Source: Allomyces arbusculus (Eukaryota > Blastocladiomycota > Blastocladiomycetes > Blastocladiales > Blastocladiaceae). Taken from it: a DNA stretch of 64,000 nt. Both the position numbers and the translations under genes were made by a program. Shown piece by piece: positions 21,651-34,052 of the stretch. The stretch's first letter is position 1. Each line of letters starts with the position of its first letter. The stretch lies in NCBI GenBank assembly GCA_027604705.1, contig JADHYV010000040.1, positions 67,007-131,006 on the forward strand. The letters run 5' to 3'. The notes under the pieces were generated by a model. The model was not told where the DNA came from, searched no databases, and saw nothing but the letters and a program-made list of their open reading frames with translations.

Positions 21651-24600
21651 ATGCTCGTGGTCCCTTCGGGCCCCGCCGAGCAAGAGAACGTAGCCGTGGG
21701 CGTGCGCGTGCGCCCGCTCAACAAGCGCGAGAACAATTCCAACGCCTACGACGCCTGGACCATCCACGGCAACCAAATCGCGCCGCGTAACCAGCACGTC
21801 AAGGCTGACGTCTACACGTTCGACTGGGTCTTTGACCAATCGGCGACAAATGCGCACGTCTACGACTGTCTCGCCAGAAACATTGTGCATGCGGCCACGC
21901 ACGGGTTTAACGGCACCATCTTTTGCTACGGCCAGACGGCGTCGGGCAAGACGCATACGATGCAAGGGACCAGAAAGGAGCCGGGGATTATTCCGTTGGC
22001 GGTCGAGGATATTATCCGCACGACGGAAGAGAAGACGCAGGGCCGCGAATGGACGATTCGCATGACCTATGTCGAGATTTATAACGAGGTCGTGCGCGAC
22101 TTGCTCAACCCGAACAACACGAATATGCGGCTCGTCGAGCAGGAGAACCAGATCATTGTCAAGGACGTGACGGAGCTGCTCGTCGTCAAGGCCAAGGACG
22201 TGATGAGTGCACTCGCGCAGGGCGAAGGTACTGCTTTTCGCCTGTATGTTGACGAATTCCATGTGCTCACCCCCCAATTTCGCCACGTCTAGCGAACCGC
22301 TCGTACGGCGAAACCGACATGAACGCGCGCAGTAGCCGGTCGCACACGATCCTGACGTTTGTGCGTGATCGGCTCCATTCCGCACCACCTCACCCACCCG
22401 CCGTCCGACCACCGCCCACTGAACCCCGCCCCTCCCGTCCGCCAGGTCATCGAGTCGTACCAAGTCGACAACAAGAACGCTGTCACCTCAGCACGGCTCA
22501 ACCTCGTCGACCTCGCCGGTTCCGAGCGCGCGGCGCACACGAACGCCGACGGCGCGCGCCTCAAGGAAGGCGGCCACATCAACAAATCCCTGCTCGCCCT
22601 GACCTCGGTCATCGCGCGACTCGCCGACCCGGCCCGAATGCACCAGCACATCCCCTACCGCGACTCGAAACTGACGCGCATCCTGCAGCCGTCACTCGGC
22701 GGCAACGCCAAGACAGCGATCATCTGTAACGTGACCCCCGCCAGTTCGCACTTGGAAGATACGAATTCGACGCTGCAGTTTGCGACGCGCGCGAAACATA
22801 TTCAGAACAAGCCTATCTTGAACGAGACGATTACCGGCGAGGAGGCCACGGAAAAGTACGAGTCGGCGATCAAGGTGTTGCAGAAGAAACTCGAGGAGGC
22901 GCACAAGGATAAGTTGAAGGGCGTGGAAATGGCCAATACGGTGCAGGCGAAATTGGCGCATCTCATGGGGTACGCGTTTCGGCTCGAGTTGTTGCACGCT
23001 TCTTCGGGTCGGGTCGATTCACTGACCTTTGGATTTTGCGAACCGTGATAGTTGCCTCCCGGCACTCCCGCCAAAGCAAGGCACCGCCGGCGCCAGCGGC
23101 TCCAACCTTAAGCGGCCGCGCGACTCGATTTCCCCGCAATTCGGCGCGCCGTCGTCGAAGCGTTTGCGCGTCGAGGAAACACTCGAGACGGTCACGCTGC
23201 GCATCGAAGTGCTCAACAAGGAACTGCAGGAGAATGCCGCCACGATCGACCGGCTCACGCGCGAGCGCGACACCAGTGCCGAGGAAGTTGCCACATTGCG
23301 CGCGGATTTGGCCGCGCACGTCGAAGAGATTGAACGGTTGCAGGCGCGGCAGAGCGAGCTGGAGGCCGAGGTGGTTACGAGGGTGGGGGAGATCGAGGAC
23401 GCGACGCGGAAGTACGAGGCCGAAGCAGCGAGCGTCGCATGGAAGGGCGAGCAGGTGAAAGCGCTCGAGACGAAACTCGCGGCGGTGACGGGCGAGCACG
23501 ACCGGCTCGTCACCCTCCGTGCGCAGCTCGAGACCGACCTTGCGGCACGAGCCGACCGGATCGCGGAACTCGAGGCGCAGGTCGCGGAGTTGGACGCGAC
23601 ACGGCAAGCGCTGGATGCGGCGCTCGCTGACCTCGACGCGTCGCGCACTGATGCGGCGGGGTTGACCACGCTGTTGGCCGAAACCCAAGCGCGGTTGCAG
23701 GCCGCGACTAACCGCGTTGCACAGCTCGAACCGCTGATTGACGATGTCGCGCGACTCGAAAGCGACCTCGCTGCGACGGGCGCCGACCGGGAATCTGTCG
23801 CCGCGCAACTCACCGAGACTCGCGCCCGCGGGGAAGCGCTCGCCGCCGACCTCGACTCCACGCAGCGCGACCGGGCCGCGCTCCGCGCTCACGTGGCGCA
23901 CCTCGAAGTCACGCTCCTGCAAATCGAGCAGGCGCAAGTCGCGCAGCTCGCACAGATTGCCAACCTCGAAGACCAGGTCGTGGATTTGCGCTTGACCGAG
24001 TCGCGGTTGGAGCACGAACGCCGCGACTTGCAGGGCTTGTTCGAGGACCAAGTGCAGGAGTACGAGAACCTCGAGCGGATGCACGCCGATGTGACGCGGC
24101 AATTGGCCGATACCACGCAGCGCACAGAGGGCTTGCAGGCAGAGCTCGCGAGGACCCGCGCCGAACTCGCAGCCGCGCATGAATTGTTAGCGGATGAGCG
24201 CACGCGGTTCGAGAGTGCGAGTGCCGAGTCGCAGTCCCGATTCGATGAGGCCGCGCGCGATTTGGCCGACCTCCGCGCGCAACTGGATGCGAAAGTGGCC
24301 GAGTGCGACGCGCTCAAGGCGCAGCTGGACGCGACGACTGCAGACCGCGAGCATTACGCGACGCAGGTTGCTGAATTGGACTTGCAGGTCGAGGACTTGG
24401 CCGCGCAGCTCACAGCAGTGACGGAGCAGGGCGTGCTCGACGCACAGACGATTGCCGACTTGCAAGCGCGCGTCGAGGACCACGAGGGGCAATTGCGTGT
24501 CGCCGAGGAGCGCGGTGCCGAATTGGACCGTAAGCTCGTGCAGACGCAGGCGCGCGCGACCGGGTTGGAGGCGCAAGTCGTTGCGCGGGACGCCGAGCTC

Positions 24601-27600
24601 GAACAACTACAGGCGGCATACGCGACCGAGTGCTCTCAGGGCGCTGAAAAGGCCCGTGCGATTGCCGACTTGGAGGCAAGGATTGACGCGCTCGATCGTG
24701 CCGTGAACGACACGCAGGCGCGGCTCGACCTCGAGACGGCGAACCGGACCAACGTCGAGTCCCAACTTGCCGCACTGCAAACTGCGCACGACGAACTCGC
24801 GCTGCACAAGGCGCGACTCGTCGAAGAACTCGCCCTGCACCAGACGTCAGAGCAGGAAATTCAGGCGCGGTTCCGGTCGACCGCGATGGAAGTCGACCGT
24901 CTCTCGCAGGAACACTTGACGGCGCAGGCGACGCTCGCCGAGTTGCGTCGCGCGCACGACGAGGTCGGTAGGCAGTACGTGGAAGCGACGGAGGAGCGGG
25001 ACGCGTTGAAGGCGCGGATTGAGCAGGGGGTCGCAATGTACGCCGAGGTGCGCGTGCAGAAGGAGGAGTTGGAGACGAAAGTCGAGGAGTTGCAAGCACA
25101 GATCAAGCGCGGGCACGAGTATGTGGCGCGGATGCAGGCTGAACACGACGAGGCCGCCGAGGCCGCAAGCGAGGCGATTGCCCGGCTCGAGGCAAGTGTT
25201 GAGGCATTGACCCAGTCGGAGCGTCGGTTGAATGCGGTCGTCGACGAACAGCGCGCGGCGATCGAGCGGGTCGAGTCGGACAAGGCCGATTTGCAGGCTC
25301 AGCTCGCGACGCAAACCGAACGCGCGCGCGTGCTCGACGAGGAGAAGGCGCAGGTGGGCGCGGAACTCGCGGACACGGTGCACCGGCTCGCACAGTTGCA
25401 GACCGAGCACGAGACGACGGTGGCCGAACTCGACGAGACGACGCAGGCGTTGCAGGATCATTTGGCCGACATGGAGGCTCAGGCCAAGGACTTGGCCAAC
25501 CGGACCGAGGAGTTGGCCGCAACGCGCGCGAGTTTGGACGAGACGAGGGCACAGCTGGTCGTGACGCAGCGTGCTGTCGAGGAGCGCGACGCCGCGATTG
25601 CGAAGTTTCAGGCCGACGTGGCTGCGGGCGCGGCCGAGATCGAGCAACGCGGCGCGGTCATGGCGCAACAGGCCGCTGACCTGGCCGCCGTCCAGCACGC
25701 GCGCGACGAGCTCACCGCCCACTGCGCAGTGCTGACCGAGCAAATTGCGGCTTTCGAGCAACAGCACGAGTCGATGACTGCGCACTTGCAGCGCGTCGAG
25801 CGTGAAGTCACGGCTATGGAGACGGAACTGCAGGGCGCGCGGAAATTGGCTGAGCGCATGCAAGAGACGGCCGACGTGAACGACGTGGCGCGGATGCAGT
25901 TGCGGCAGACGATCGAGGCCATGACGGCCGACGCCGCGGTCAAGGCTCAAGAACTCGAGGCAGTGCGTGCGGCCGCGGCCGAGGCACAGGTCCAGCATGC
26001 CGCGACGTTGGCTGAGGTCGAGCAGCAGCGCAATGTGGCTATGGAACAGTGGCAGGCGGCGACAGTGGCGCTTGACCAGGCCAGTAACGCGCTGACCGAG
26101 TCGAGTGCCAGGATTGCCGAGCTCGAGGCCATGTGCGAGGATGGGAACGACAAATTGACGGCCACGCACGAGGAAAAGGCGGCGCTCATTGATCAACTGC
26201 AAGCGGCAGCGCACGAGTGGGAGCGCAAGAGCGCAGCGCACGAAGAGCTCGTTGCGCACCTGAACGCGCAGCTGGCGGGTCGTGCCGACGAAGTTGCGAC
26301 GCTCGAGTCGAACCTCGGCGAGTCGCAGCGGCAAGCAGCCGAGTTGCGCGACCAGATTGCCGGGCAACAGACCGAAATGGCCAACCTGCAAGCAGCGCTG
26401 GACCGCGAGCGCGCCGACCTTGCTGCAAGTCGCAACACCAACTCGGCGCTGGAATCTCGGCTCCACGAGGTTGATGCCGCGCTCGCGGAACTGCGTGCCC
26501 AGCACGCCGCGCAATCTGAAAAGATGCAAGAGACGGCGGCGCGGAACGAGTCGCTCAACGAGGGCATGGACCTGCACGTGTCGCTTCTGCGCGACGTGCG
26601 CGCGATTCTTGAGCGCACCGAGGCTGACCTCAAGACGTCGCGTGCGCGGAACGACGAGCTCAAGCGCGTCGCGGTCGAGCAGCAGCAGGAATGGCAAGCG
26701 CGGCTAGAGACGCTCGAGCGCGGCGCGGCGCAGCAAGCCGTCGACCTCAAGCTTCTGCGGTCCGAGAACGCCGAGCTGCAAGCGAGTAAAACCGCCGCCG
26801 AGGAGGCGCTCGCCGCACTGCAGGCCAAGTTCGCGCCCATGGAGTCCAAGTCGCGGAACGCGCAGGCGCTTGAGCGCGACGTGACTAAGCACCAGCACAT
26901 GGTGCGTGCGCTCGAGGCCGAAGTCACGCACTGGCGCGGGCAAGTGGAGTTGCGCGACAAGCAAGTCGCGGAACTGGAGCGTGTCCGTGATCACATGACC
27001 GCGCTTGCCCCCTCGCGCGCGCTCGCCGAGTTGGATATTGGTACCCTACAAGCTGCGGAGCGCGAGTCGAAGCGGCTCGCGATCGAGCTCGAGGCGGCAC
27101 GGCGCACGATCACGGCCCTCGAGAAGCAGCTTGCCGAGGAGACGCGCCGCGCCCGTGAGCGCGAGCGGGTGCCGTCGGCCAAGGATATTTTGCGCGATGG
27201 CGGTGGCGACCTCTCGTCGCTGTTCCCGAACTCGGACCCGGTGTCAGCGCCCCGATCGTCGTTGCGCGTCGGGTCGGCGACTCCCGTTCCAGAAGCAGTC
27301 AAGCCGGCACCGATTGTGATTTCGCCCGAGACTACCAAACCCAGTCGCGTCCCATTGAGAGTCGTGGCCAACGGCGCCGCGGCCGCCAAGTCCACGCCAC
27401 CAGCGCCAGAACCGTTTGTTCCGGTGCCGATGCGCCGGTACGAACGTGCGAGCAAGAAGGCGCCTGCGGCCCCGCCCGGTGTCGAAAACACGTTGCCAGC
27501 GTCGCTGCGGTCGGCGATCTTGGCGAACCGGCCAGTGGTGGGAGCAAGGTCAAGTGCGTCGTTGAGTACCTTTGCCAAGCCGCCAGCCGCGAGCACCACG

Positions 27601-27663
27601 AACCCGGAAATCAAGAAGTCGACTGGAATGCCAGCACCGCCGCCAGAGTGTAAACAACAGTGA
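21651..27663 (+). CDS. Kinesin-7 (CENP-E-like) with very long coiled coil
   Basis: Four exons (21651-22227, 22293-22360, 22446-22969, 23052-27663) join in frame to 1,926 residues. The motor is N-terminal: VAVGVRVRPLNKRE, P-loop GQTASGKTHTMQG, EIYNEVVRDLL, switch I MNARSSRSH, switch II LVDLAGSE, HINKSLLALTSVI and PYRDSKLTRIL. PLAVEDI and the short neck after FATRAKHIQNKP are typical of CENP-E/Kip2-class motors. A basic linker (LKRPRD, SSKRLRVEE) is followed by about 1,400 residues of heptad coiled coil and a disordered Ser/Pro/Lys-rich tail. Family role: plus-end-directed transport and kinetochore-microtubule attachment. Assignment to kinesin-7 rests on motor motifs and architecture. Tail functions such as kinetochore binding cannot be read from sequence. 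Confidence 0.88.
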
Positions 27664-27793
27664 GGGGAAGAGGGTACACTCGGTTTTGATTTTAGATAAT
27701 GCTCATTGCGACCTTGCCAGCATGTGTGCTATGTTTATTTACAAAAATCGTTTTGTTTCCTGCCCATACAATTTGCCCAGTCTGTTCCAGTTC

Positions 27794-30457
27794 TCATCCC
27801 TTGTGGCCCGCGACGAGGTTGCGAATGTCGTTGAGCTGGTAAGGAGCGGTTTGTTAGCTTTGCCGACAACCAAAATCGCAGAAGACACGGCTGCACCTGC
27901 TGCTCCAGCGCGACGACGCGGGCCTCAGCCAGAGCCGCGCGCTGAACAGGATCTGTCGACAAAATGGGGGCCGCCGCGGGCTTGACAGATGTCGCACCAT
28001 TTGGTGGCCGCGCAGCGAGCGGTGTTGGTCCCCCAGTCGGTGGGCCGACCGCAACCATAGTCTCGAGCTTTTGAATCAGCATCTCCTGCTGGTGGACAAT
28101 GGACTTAAGCCGATCGGCCTTTTTCTTGACGAGCTAAAATAGCGAAAGGTCAGTCGTTGCGGATTGGGCGAGCAAACCGTCATGGCGAAGAGACGCACGT
28201 CGAGTTCCTTGAGCTGAACGTTTTGCTTCTGTACAATGGCCTGGAGCTCCTGGACGTCGTCGAGCTTGGCGGAGGACTGTGTATATCGTCTTTTGTCAAT
28301 TATTGGCCGACCCCGAGCTGAGCGAACGAGCCAGCGCACCGACACGATTTCGGTCTGCAACGCCGACGTCTTGCTGGTGCTGGACTGGAGCTGCGCCGTG
28401 AGCTCGTCGACAATTGCTTGCAGTTTCGCTATTTGAAGAAAAGGCACGGGATCAGTCTATTCTTGAGTGAAGCTCATGGATATCGGCCAGAAATCAACGT
28501 ACTGTACGCGGCCAGCAGCTCCTCCTTTTCCATGGCCTGTAGGTTCGCAATCGTGCCGCCGCGACCACGGTACTCTTCCATGCGCCGCTCAAATGCAGAA
28601 CACTCAGCCTATAAGCACACGGCATGAGCTACAGCAGCGATGTGAGCCAGATATGTCGAAAAGACGGACCTCCAAGTGCTGCTTTTCGAGACGCATGTCC
28701 ATGATGCTGCGCGCGAGCGCTTGAAAGTCCTCGTACATGTCACCGGACGACGAAGGCTAGCAAACAAACACCATTCGTGGGTTAGCCCGATCGGATCGCG
28801 GTCGACAATGCCCACTACGTCGTACCACAAGCGCACTCGCACCATAGTCGGCGCGCGACGGCGCGTCGATGTCTTTTGCCACTGCCCCATGCACCTTGAC
28901 CGCGTACGACAGGTACAATCGCGCCTTAACCGCGTGCGGCGGCACCACAAACAGGCGCGCACGGTCGAGCTTTGGGTCCAAGAACGCGTACGCGAACAAG
29001 ACGTATTCGGTGCCATCCACGACAAACAGCTCGACGCCGACCCCAAGATGCAGTGCCGGGCTCGACTCGACGGGGACGGGCAGAACCGCGAATGCATTCC
29101 ACGCCACGTGGTGTGCCGCCGTCGCGCCGACTGGACGGAGCCACTTGGCGTGTGCGTCCGGACTGGGCCAGACGGCGTGCCACGCGTGGCATGTGCCCGC
29201 AGAATCAAATAGGTGTCGCTGGAACGGCGGCATGCTCGCAGCAGTGCGCGACCGGTCGAGCATCGTTTCAATCCATGCGTCCTCACTGACGTGCGCTGTC
29301 GCGCGGGCCAGGACTTTGGCACCCGGTCGTAATGGTGTGATGGAGTTGTTGCACGCGAGTAAGTGCAGCTCGTAGCAGATCATGGGCGCGAGCGTGTAGT
29401 GGCGCGCGAGCAGGTGGTCGGGCGCCGTCACGGATGCGTCGACGCAGGTCAAGAGCACAGACAGCTCGATCGTGTCCTGCACCAGCGTGACGGCGTGCTG
29501 GTGGTGCGACGGGAACTGGGACGAGAGGAGCGGTAGGTGGAATTTAGCGCGTGCAGTGCGTTCGGTCGTAACGACGAGTGTCACGGTAGGCGAGCCCTGG
29601 TAGGACGAGTCGGCCATGGCGGAGAGGGTAGCGGAGACGGGGAACGTATCGCTGCGGGAGCGGTACGGGTCAGCCCTCGACGGGAACTCATAAAATAGCA
29701 ACGGTACGGAACGTACTCGGACGAGGACGACGTGCTGGGCAAGAGAATCGGGTCCGACTTGGACTTGACTACCTGTTTCTGGTGGAGAGAGATGACCACG
29801 GCTTGGCCTTTCAGGGAATGCGCGCGGATTTTGACAATGGTCACGATCAGCCGTTTTCCGCACAGACCAGGCGACGACCCTAGAGGACAGGTTGGCCGTA
29901 AGCGTAGGCCAGCGGCAACGCGCTGTTCGAATCGACCCCATACATGCTTCATCGGCGACCAGGGGCGGCAGCGTCGCTTCGTTGCCCAGACCAGTCCTGC
30001 TCGGCGCCCACGACGAGGTGACAAGCGTGGACGGATCAGACAAAAGTGGCGCCTGCGCGGCACCCTGGCTTGCACCGTCAAAGACGCGACAAACGGCATG
30101 AATCGACCCGACAGGCTCCTTGGTCTCTGGCGCGAGCAGCTGCGACGCCGGTCCATTTTCTGCCGCCAGCGTCGACGTTGGGGTCGGTCCCGTGGAGGCA
30201 ATGAGCGTTGGCCCCGTCAACGTGACAGCAAACAGCTGCAGCGTGATCGACCATGGTGCGTCCGTTGCGGGCACGCGGAAATGCAAGTGCGGCGCCTTGA
30301 ACGTGGGCCTGGTCGTGGGCGTCGCGCAGACGTCGGTACGCAGTGCCAGGTGCGCGAGCTCGGCCTTGACAAAGTACTGGGCGGCGGGAAGCGACGGGGC
30401 CAACTGGACGTCGCCTATGGTCACGAACACGACGGAGATGCCGACCATGGAGCTCAA
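27794..30457 (-). CDS. CCDC33-like protein: C2-like N-terminus, coiled-coil C-terminus
   Basis: The gene is read leftward from ATG 30457. A large first exon (to about 28832) starts MSSMVGISVVFVTIGDVQL, which looks like the first strand of a C2 domain. A second beta-rich block follows (TVTLVVTTERTARAKFHLPL, ELSVLLTCVDASV, YELHLLACNNSITPLRPG). Short exons then encode a coiled coil: MYEDFQALARSIMDMRLEKQ (28.66-28.73 kb), AECSAFERRMEEYRGRG (28.55-28.6 kb), KLQAIVDELTAQLQS, KLDDVQELQAIVQKQNVQLK, and KKKADRLKSIVHQQEMLIQK followed by LETMVA. The last exon ends LNDIRNLVAGHKG, stop 27794-27796. CCDC33 of animals has C2 domains, a late coiled coil and comparable (Y..M...ILxLR; QE..I.KLE..L) segments, and is expressed in ciliated and sperm cells. 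Identity is moderate and other C2/coiled-coil ciliary proteins are possible. Several donors are GTCCGT-like. Confidence 0.5.
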
Positions 30458-30940
30458 AGTTGCAGCAAGTTTGTTAGACCAGGCTCGCTCGTTGGCGTCG
30501 TGACGCCTTTGTCACTGCTGTGCTGATCGGCAAGGATGGCGTGGGCCGCGCCTGTGGCCAGGCCGTTTCCTTCACAATGCCACCTCATTGGAATTTGGAC
30601 GGGCCGCACGTCTCGCAGCCGTCTCGCGGCGGTCATTGTTTTCGATAAATCTGGCCGCCACCGCTCCTGATCTCCTTGGCAAAACGACGAAACTTGCACT
30701 CGGTGCACTGCAAGCGCCAGTACGCGCTCGCAGTGCGTCTCCCCCGCACCTTGCGACGGACGGCGAATCCGTGCCGGCTTTTGACTTGCGACGACGCGCG
30801 ATTCTTGCCCGCACCTGCAACCACCCACGCGATCCAGCCGCCAGACTAACCTTTCCTGCTCATTTCTACTCTACTCGCTCGATCCATTCCCTCCACTGCC
30901 GGCAACGCGATCCCGACCACCAGCACGAGCACCAATCGAC
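30458..30940. promoter_or_regulatory. Divergent spacer, CCDC33-like / Cys-cluster gene copy 1
   Basis: This is a 483-bp head-to-head region with no coding signal. The last 100 bp before ATG 30941 are pyrimidine-rich. Confidence 0.4.
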
Positions 30941-32146
30941 ATGGACCACGCGCGACTCGCCCTGCACCAATGGACCTGCGGCACGGATCGCGGCCTGCGG
31001 ATTTCGGTCGTTAATGACGACGACGATATTGCGGGCATGCCGAAACCCGTTGTGACCGAGGGCGTTGCTCCGTACCAGCCCGGGTGGATGGACCCGACCA
31101 CCACCACTTTCTTTGACGTACCGCGCGCCGTTGCTGCGGTGCTCGCTGGAACACACGTCCTCACAGCCGTTTACGGCATGTCGGGCTCAGGCAATAAGCG
31201 CAAGCCGAACGGCGACATGGACATTTCGTGCCTGCCGCGCGACGCTGAGCCGTGGCGTCCACCCGCAGACGCAGCGCAGGCGCTCGTGCAAGTACGCAAG
31301 CGGCCTGGGCGCGACGGGACCATGGTCTCCATCTCGGCGCTCGCTCGCGCGAATCTGCTCGCTGCGCAGGTCACGTACGTGAACCAGATGCGCGCGCACA
31401 AGGAGGCCGAAAAGGCGGCCAAGAAGAACAAGGGGAAGAGCTCGCCCGTGCCGGTTCCCATGGTGGCCCCAGGGATGCCGGGCGGTCCACTGGGCCCACC
31501 GATGGTCCCGCCTGGCGTGAGCCCGCTCGTCATTACCGTGCCGCAATTGCCAAGGTACTCGCGCGTCAAGGTCGTGGTCACGATCCGCGGCCACCGCATC
31601 CTGTTTATCGAGACGGGCGGGTGGTTCAACAAGCGCGTCGCGTGGGAGGCGCGGTTGCTCTACCCAAACTACCCGCTTGACGACAAGCGCGGGTCCGAAT
31701 CTCGTACAGCGTTGAGCGTTTCGCCGCGCGTTGTGACCCCCACCGACAACGCGACGAGTGGCTCGTGCGCGCCCGTCGAAGGGACGCACTACACGCTGCT
31801 CATGCGGCACTACGAGATCCAGCCGTGTTGCGCGTGCTGCTGCAACGGGTCCTGCTGCAAGTGCTACGGCGGAGCGGCGCTCAACTCGCGGCTCGTCATC
31901 AAGCCCGGGATCATGCACGCACTCGAGACGACGGTCGCGCCACCGTCGAGTGCGGGATTGGCATCGACTGAGAAGCCCGAAAAGGCGAACGCGACAGGAC
32001 CCGAAATCGTTCTCGTCCTCGTGTCGATTGCACCGGCCGTCAACATGGTCATTGTGCAGCGCAAGTCCTGGGTTATTGTCATGCCCTTCATGGCATTGGC
32101 TGCTATTGCAGTGGTTTTGCGCATCATCTTGGCGATCACAAATTGA
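30941..32146 (+). CDS. Unknown Cys-cluster membrane protein, tandem copy 1
   Basis: This is a single exon of 401 residues. I do not recognise the family. Order: a conserved N-terminal block (HARLALHQW, DDDDIAGMPKPV, APYQPGWMDPTTTTFFDVP, AVLAGTHVLTAVYGMSGSG); KRPGRDGTMVSISALARANLL; a Lys-rich helix (EAEKAAKKNKGK) with a Pro/Gly linker; VKVVVTIRGHRILFIETGGWFNK; LYPNYPLD; THYTLLMRHYEIQPCC, which leads into the Cys cluster CCACCCNGSCCKCYGG; a helix; and a C-terminal hydrophobic end (SWVIVMPFMALAAIAVVLRI) ending TN. The clustered Cys could be palmitoylated or bind metal. The C-terminal hydrophobic segment suggests a tail anchor. The protein is about 60% identical by eye to copy 3 over the conserved blocks. 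Confidence 0.8.
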   Translation: MDHARLALHQWTCGTDRGLRISVVNDDDDIAGMPKPVVTEGVAPYQPGWMDPTTTTFFDVPRAVAAVLAGTHVLTAVYGMSGSGNKRKPNGDMDISCLPRDAEPWRPPADAAQALVQVRKRPGRDGTMVSISALARANLLAAQVTYVNQMRAHKEAEKAAKKNKGKSSPVPVPMVAPGMPGGPLGPPMVPPGVSPLVITVPQLPRYSRVKVVVTIRGHRILFIETGGWFNKRVAWEARLLYPNYPLDDKRGSESRTALSVSPRVVTPTDNATSGSCAPVEGTHYTLLMRHYEIQPCCACCCNGSCCKCYGGAALNSRLVIKPGIMHALETTVAPPSSAGLASTEKPEKANATGPEIVLVLVSIAPAVNMVIVQRKSWVIVMPFMALAAIAVVLRIILAITN

Positions 32147-32199
32147 TACAGGGAGTATATCGGGCGGGCGTGTTCTTCAATGTGAATTTGCCAGGTGCC

Positions 32200-34052
32200 A
32201 GCTGTTTTGTTCCACCGCGTTCTCGAATGCCTGCAACGCCGACCCCCTTTCAGCCCACCATTCCCACGAGTCGGTAACTATTTGGCACACGGAAAGATCA
32301 ACGGAGGGACCTCTGCCTGGGCAAATGGGCCATAGGGGATGCGAACGCGCGCGGCCCGCATCCCGCTGACCGCGGCTCTTGGCTCTGGCCCTTTGCACTT
32401 GGCAACACGCCCGAGCATGTGTTTCGCTCCGGCGTTTTGGCCGAAACATTTGTGCCCGCTTTCGCCTCCTTGATCCTGCCAATGGCCACATAAGACTCCG
32501 TCGCGCACACATTTCCAGCAAGACCATTCCTGTGTCGTGGCGGACCTTGACTGCACCCTTGCTCGCCCGCACGCTCGCTCAACAACTGCTGATCCTATAC
32601 GACCATGGCCCTGGACCAAGCACGCTTTGAGATTCACGAATAGACAAGAAGTTCCAAGAAAGGCGTGCGCATCTCCATTATCGCCGACGACGACGATATG
32701 ACGCGTATGCCCAATGTCTTCGAGTTCGAGAAAATCACACTCTACCAGTCTGGGTGGATCGACTCGGCGATCACGACGGACTTTGACGTGCCGTGCGTGC
32801 TCGACGTTGTTCTCGCGGGATCCCACGTCTTCAGGGCCGTTTTGAAACGACCGGGTCGGACGATAACCGTCGGCCGTCGGGATCCATGGCCATTCATTGT
32901 TTACCAAGCAACGGCGCGATGGCAAAGTCCTGCTGCCGACGCGCAGGCGCTCGTGCAGGTACAAAAACGCGCCGTGCGTGACGGAGCGACCGTGACGAGT
33001 CGTGACGTTACCGCACTTGCCAGAGTTTTCGCGCATCAATGTGGTGGTCACGATCCGCGGCCACCGTATCCTCATCATGGAAACGGCGGGTTGGTTCAAC
33101 AAGCATCTCGAGTGGGAAGGGCGATTGCTCTACCAAACTACCCGCTCGACCAGGCGGCGGCTGCGCGTGCATCGAGCCCGCCAGTCGAGGGCACGCTGTA
33201 TACACTCCTGATGTGGCACTACGAGCTGCAGCCGTGTTGCTGCCCCGCCGCATGCTGCCAATGCTTTGGCGGGGGAGGAGAGGACTCGCGACTCACCGTC
33301 AAGCTCGCGCTAGCTCGCGCGCTCGAGTCGGCCGTGGCATCAGCTCCCATCGCCAACGGTCTCGCTGCAATAGCAGCAGCTAACATGGCAACCGCGACGG
33401 GCGACGAGATCGCCCTCACGCTCATTTCCATGGCGCCGGCCGTAGACCTGGCTCTTGTCCACCGTAAATTATGGTTATTTATTTTTCCGTGCATGCTGAT
33501 CATGCTAGCTGGTACGTTGTGCAGATTGTGAATAAACTCAATTAAAAATTAATTGACAGGTTCTTGTTGCTTCTTAGTGCTCGCCCGTATGATGCGTATC
33601 ATTTTGACGATTGCAAGAGGCTGACGGGAACGATTGGGTGCGGCTGGTCGAAAGGGCTCGCCGCTCAAACAATCTTGCGGCTCCTCTTCACTTCAGCTCA
33701 GGATCTGTACGAAGACGGCCGGCACGTGCTGGAACGTCAAAACCAGGGACCTCGCTTGCACGCGCGTATCGGCTGAATGCGCGAGGGCTCCTGTGCACGC
33801 GTCTGGCTCTTAGCACTTGGCAACGCACACACGACTGGCCAGTCCGGCGTTTCGGCCGAACTTCTGAGCCCGCTTTCGCCTCCTTGACACTTGATCCTCG
33901 ATGCGCATCATACATAAAAGTAACGCCCCCACTTCCAGCATGACCATCGTCCTTGTATCCACTCCCTTGCTCTCCTGCTACTTTTGCCGCTCCTGCTTCT
34001 TGCAGACCTTCGACGATATCCGTGCACGCTCAACAATTGCGCCCGCTCCACT
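32200..34052. repeat. Duplicated upstream (promoter) blocks in the Cys-cluster triplet
   Basis: The roughly 200 bp before copy 2 (about 32385-32600) and before copy 3 (about 33805-34050) share recognisable blocks. Examples are GCACTTGGCAACRC, TCCGGCGTTTYGGCCGAA, GCCCGCTTTCGCCTCCTTGA and the start-codon context CTATGGCCCTGGACCAAGCA. The duplication unit therefore included the promoter and not only the coding part. Confidence 0.7.
32605..33531 (+). pseudogene. Unknown Cys-cluster membrane protein, tandem copy 2 (broken)
   Basis: The copy starts as MALDQARFEIHE and meets TAG at 32641. Homology resumes at once (KKGVRISIIADDDDMTRMP, YQSGWIDS, DVVLAGSHVF, DAQALVQVQKR). About 40 codons corresponding to SALARANLL through the Lys-rich helix and linker are missing near 33000-33020, and the following block (FSRINVVVTIRGHRI, ETAGWFNKHLEWE) lies in a different frame. 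The 3' part (GTLYTLLMWHYELQPCC, a smaller Cys cluster, hydrophobic tail) returns to the first frame and ends at 33531. The region 33035-33120 is almost identical to 34685-34770 in copy 3, so duplication or conversion was recent. Upstream sequence is duplicated too. Confidence 0.8.

Noticed and set aside
22963-24180. 405-codon antisense frame over the kinesin
   Set aside because: Same reason: no motif, and it overlaps a well-supported motor and stalk.
24847-26697. 616-codon open frame antisense to the kinesin coiled coil
   Set aside because: It mirrors GC-biased heptad codons of the sense strand, is Leu/Arg/His-rich, and has no domain. It is a composition shadow.
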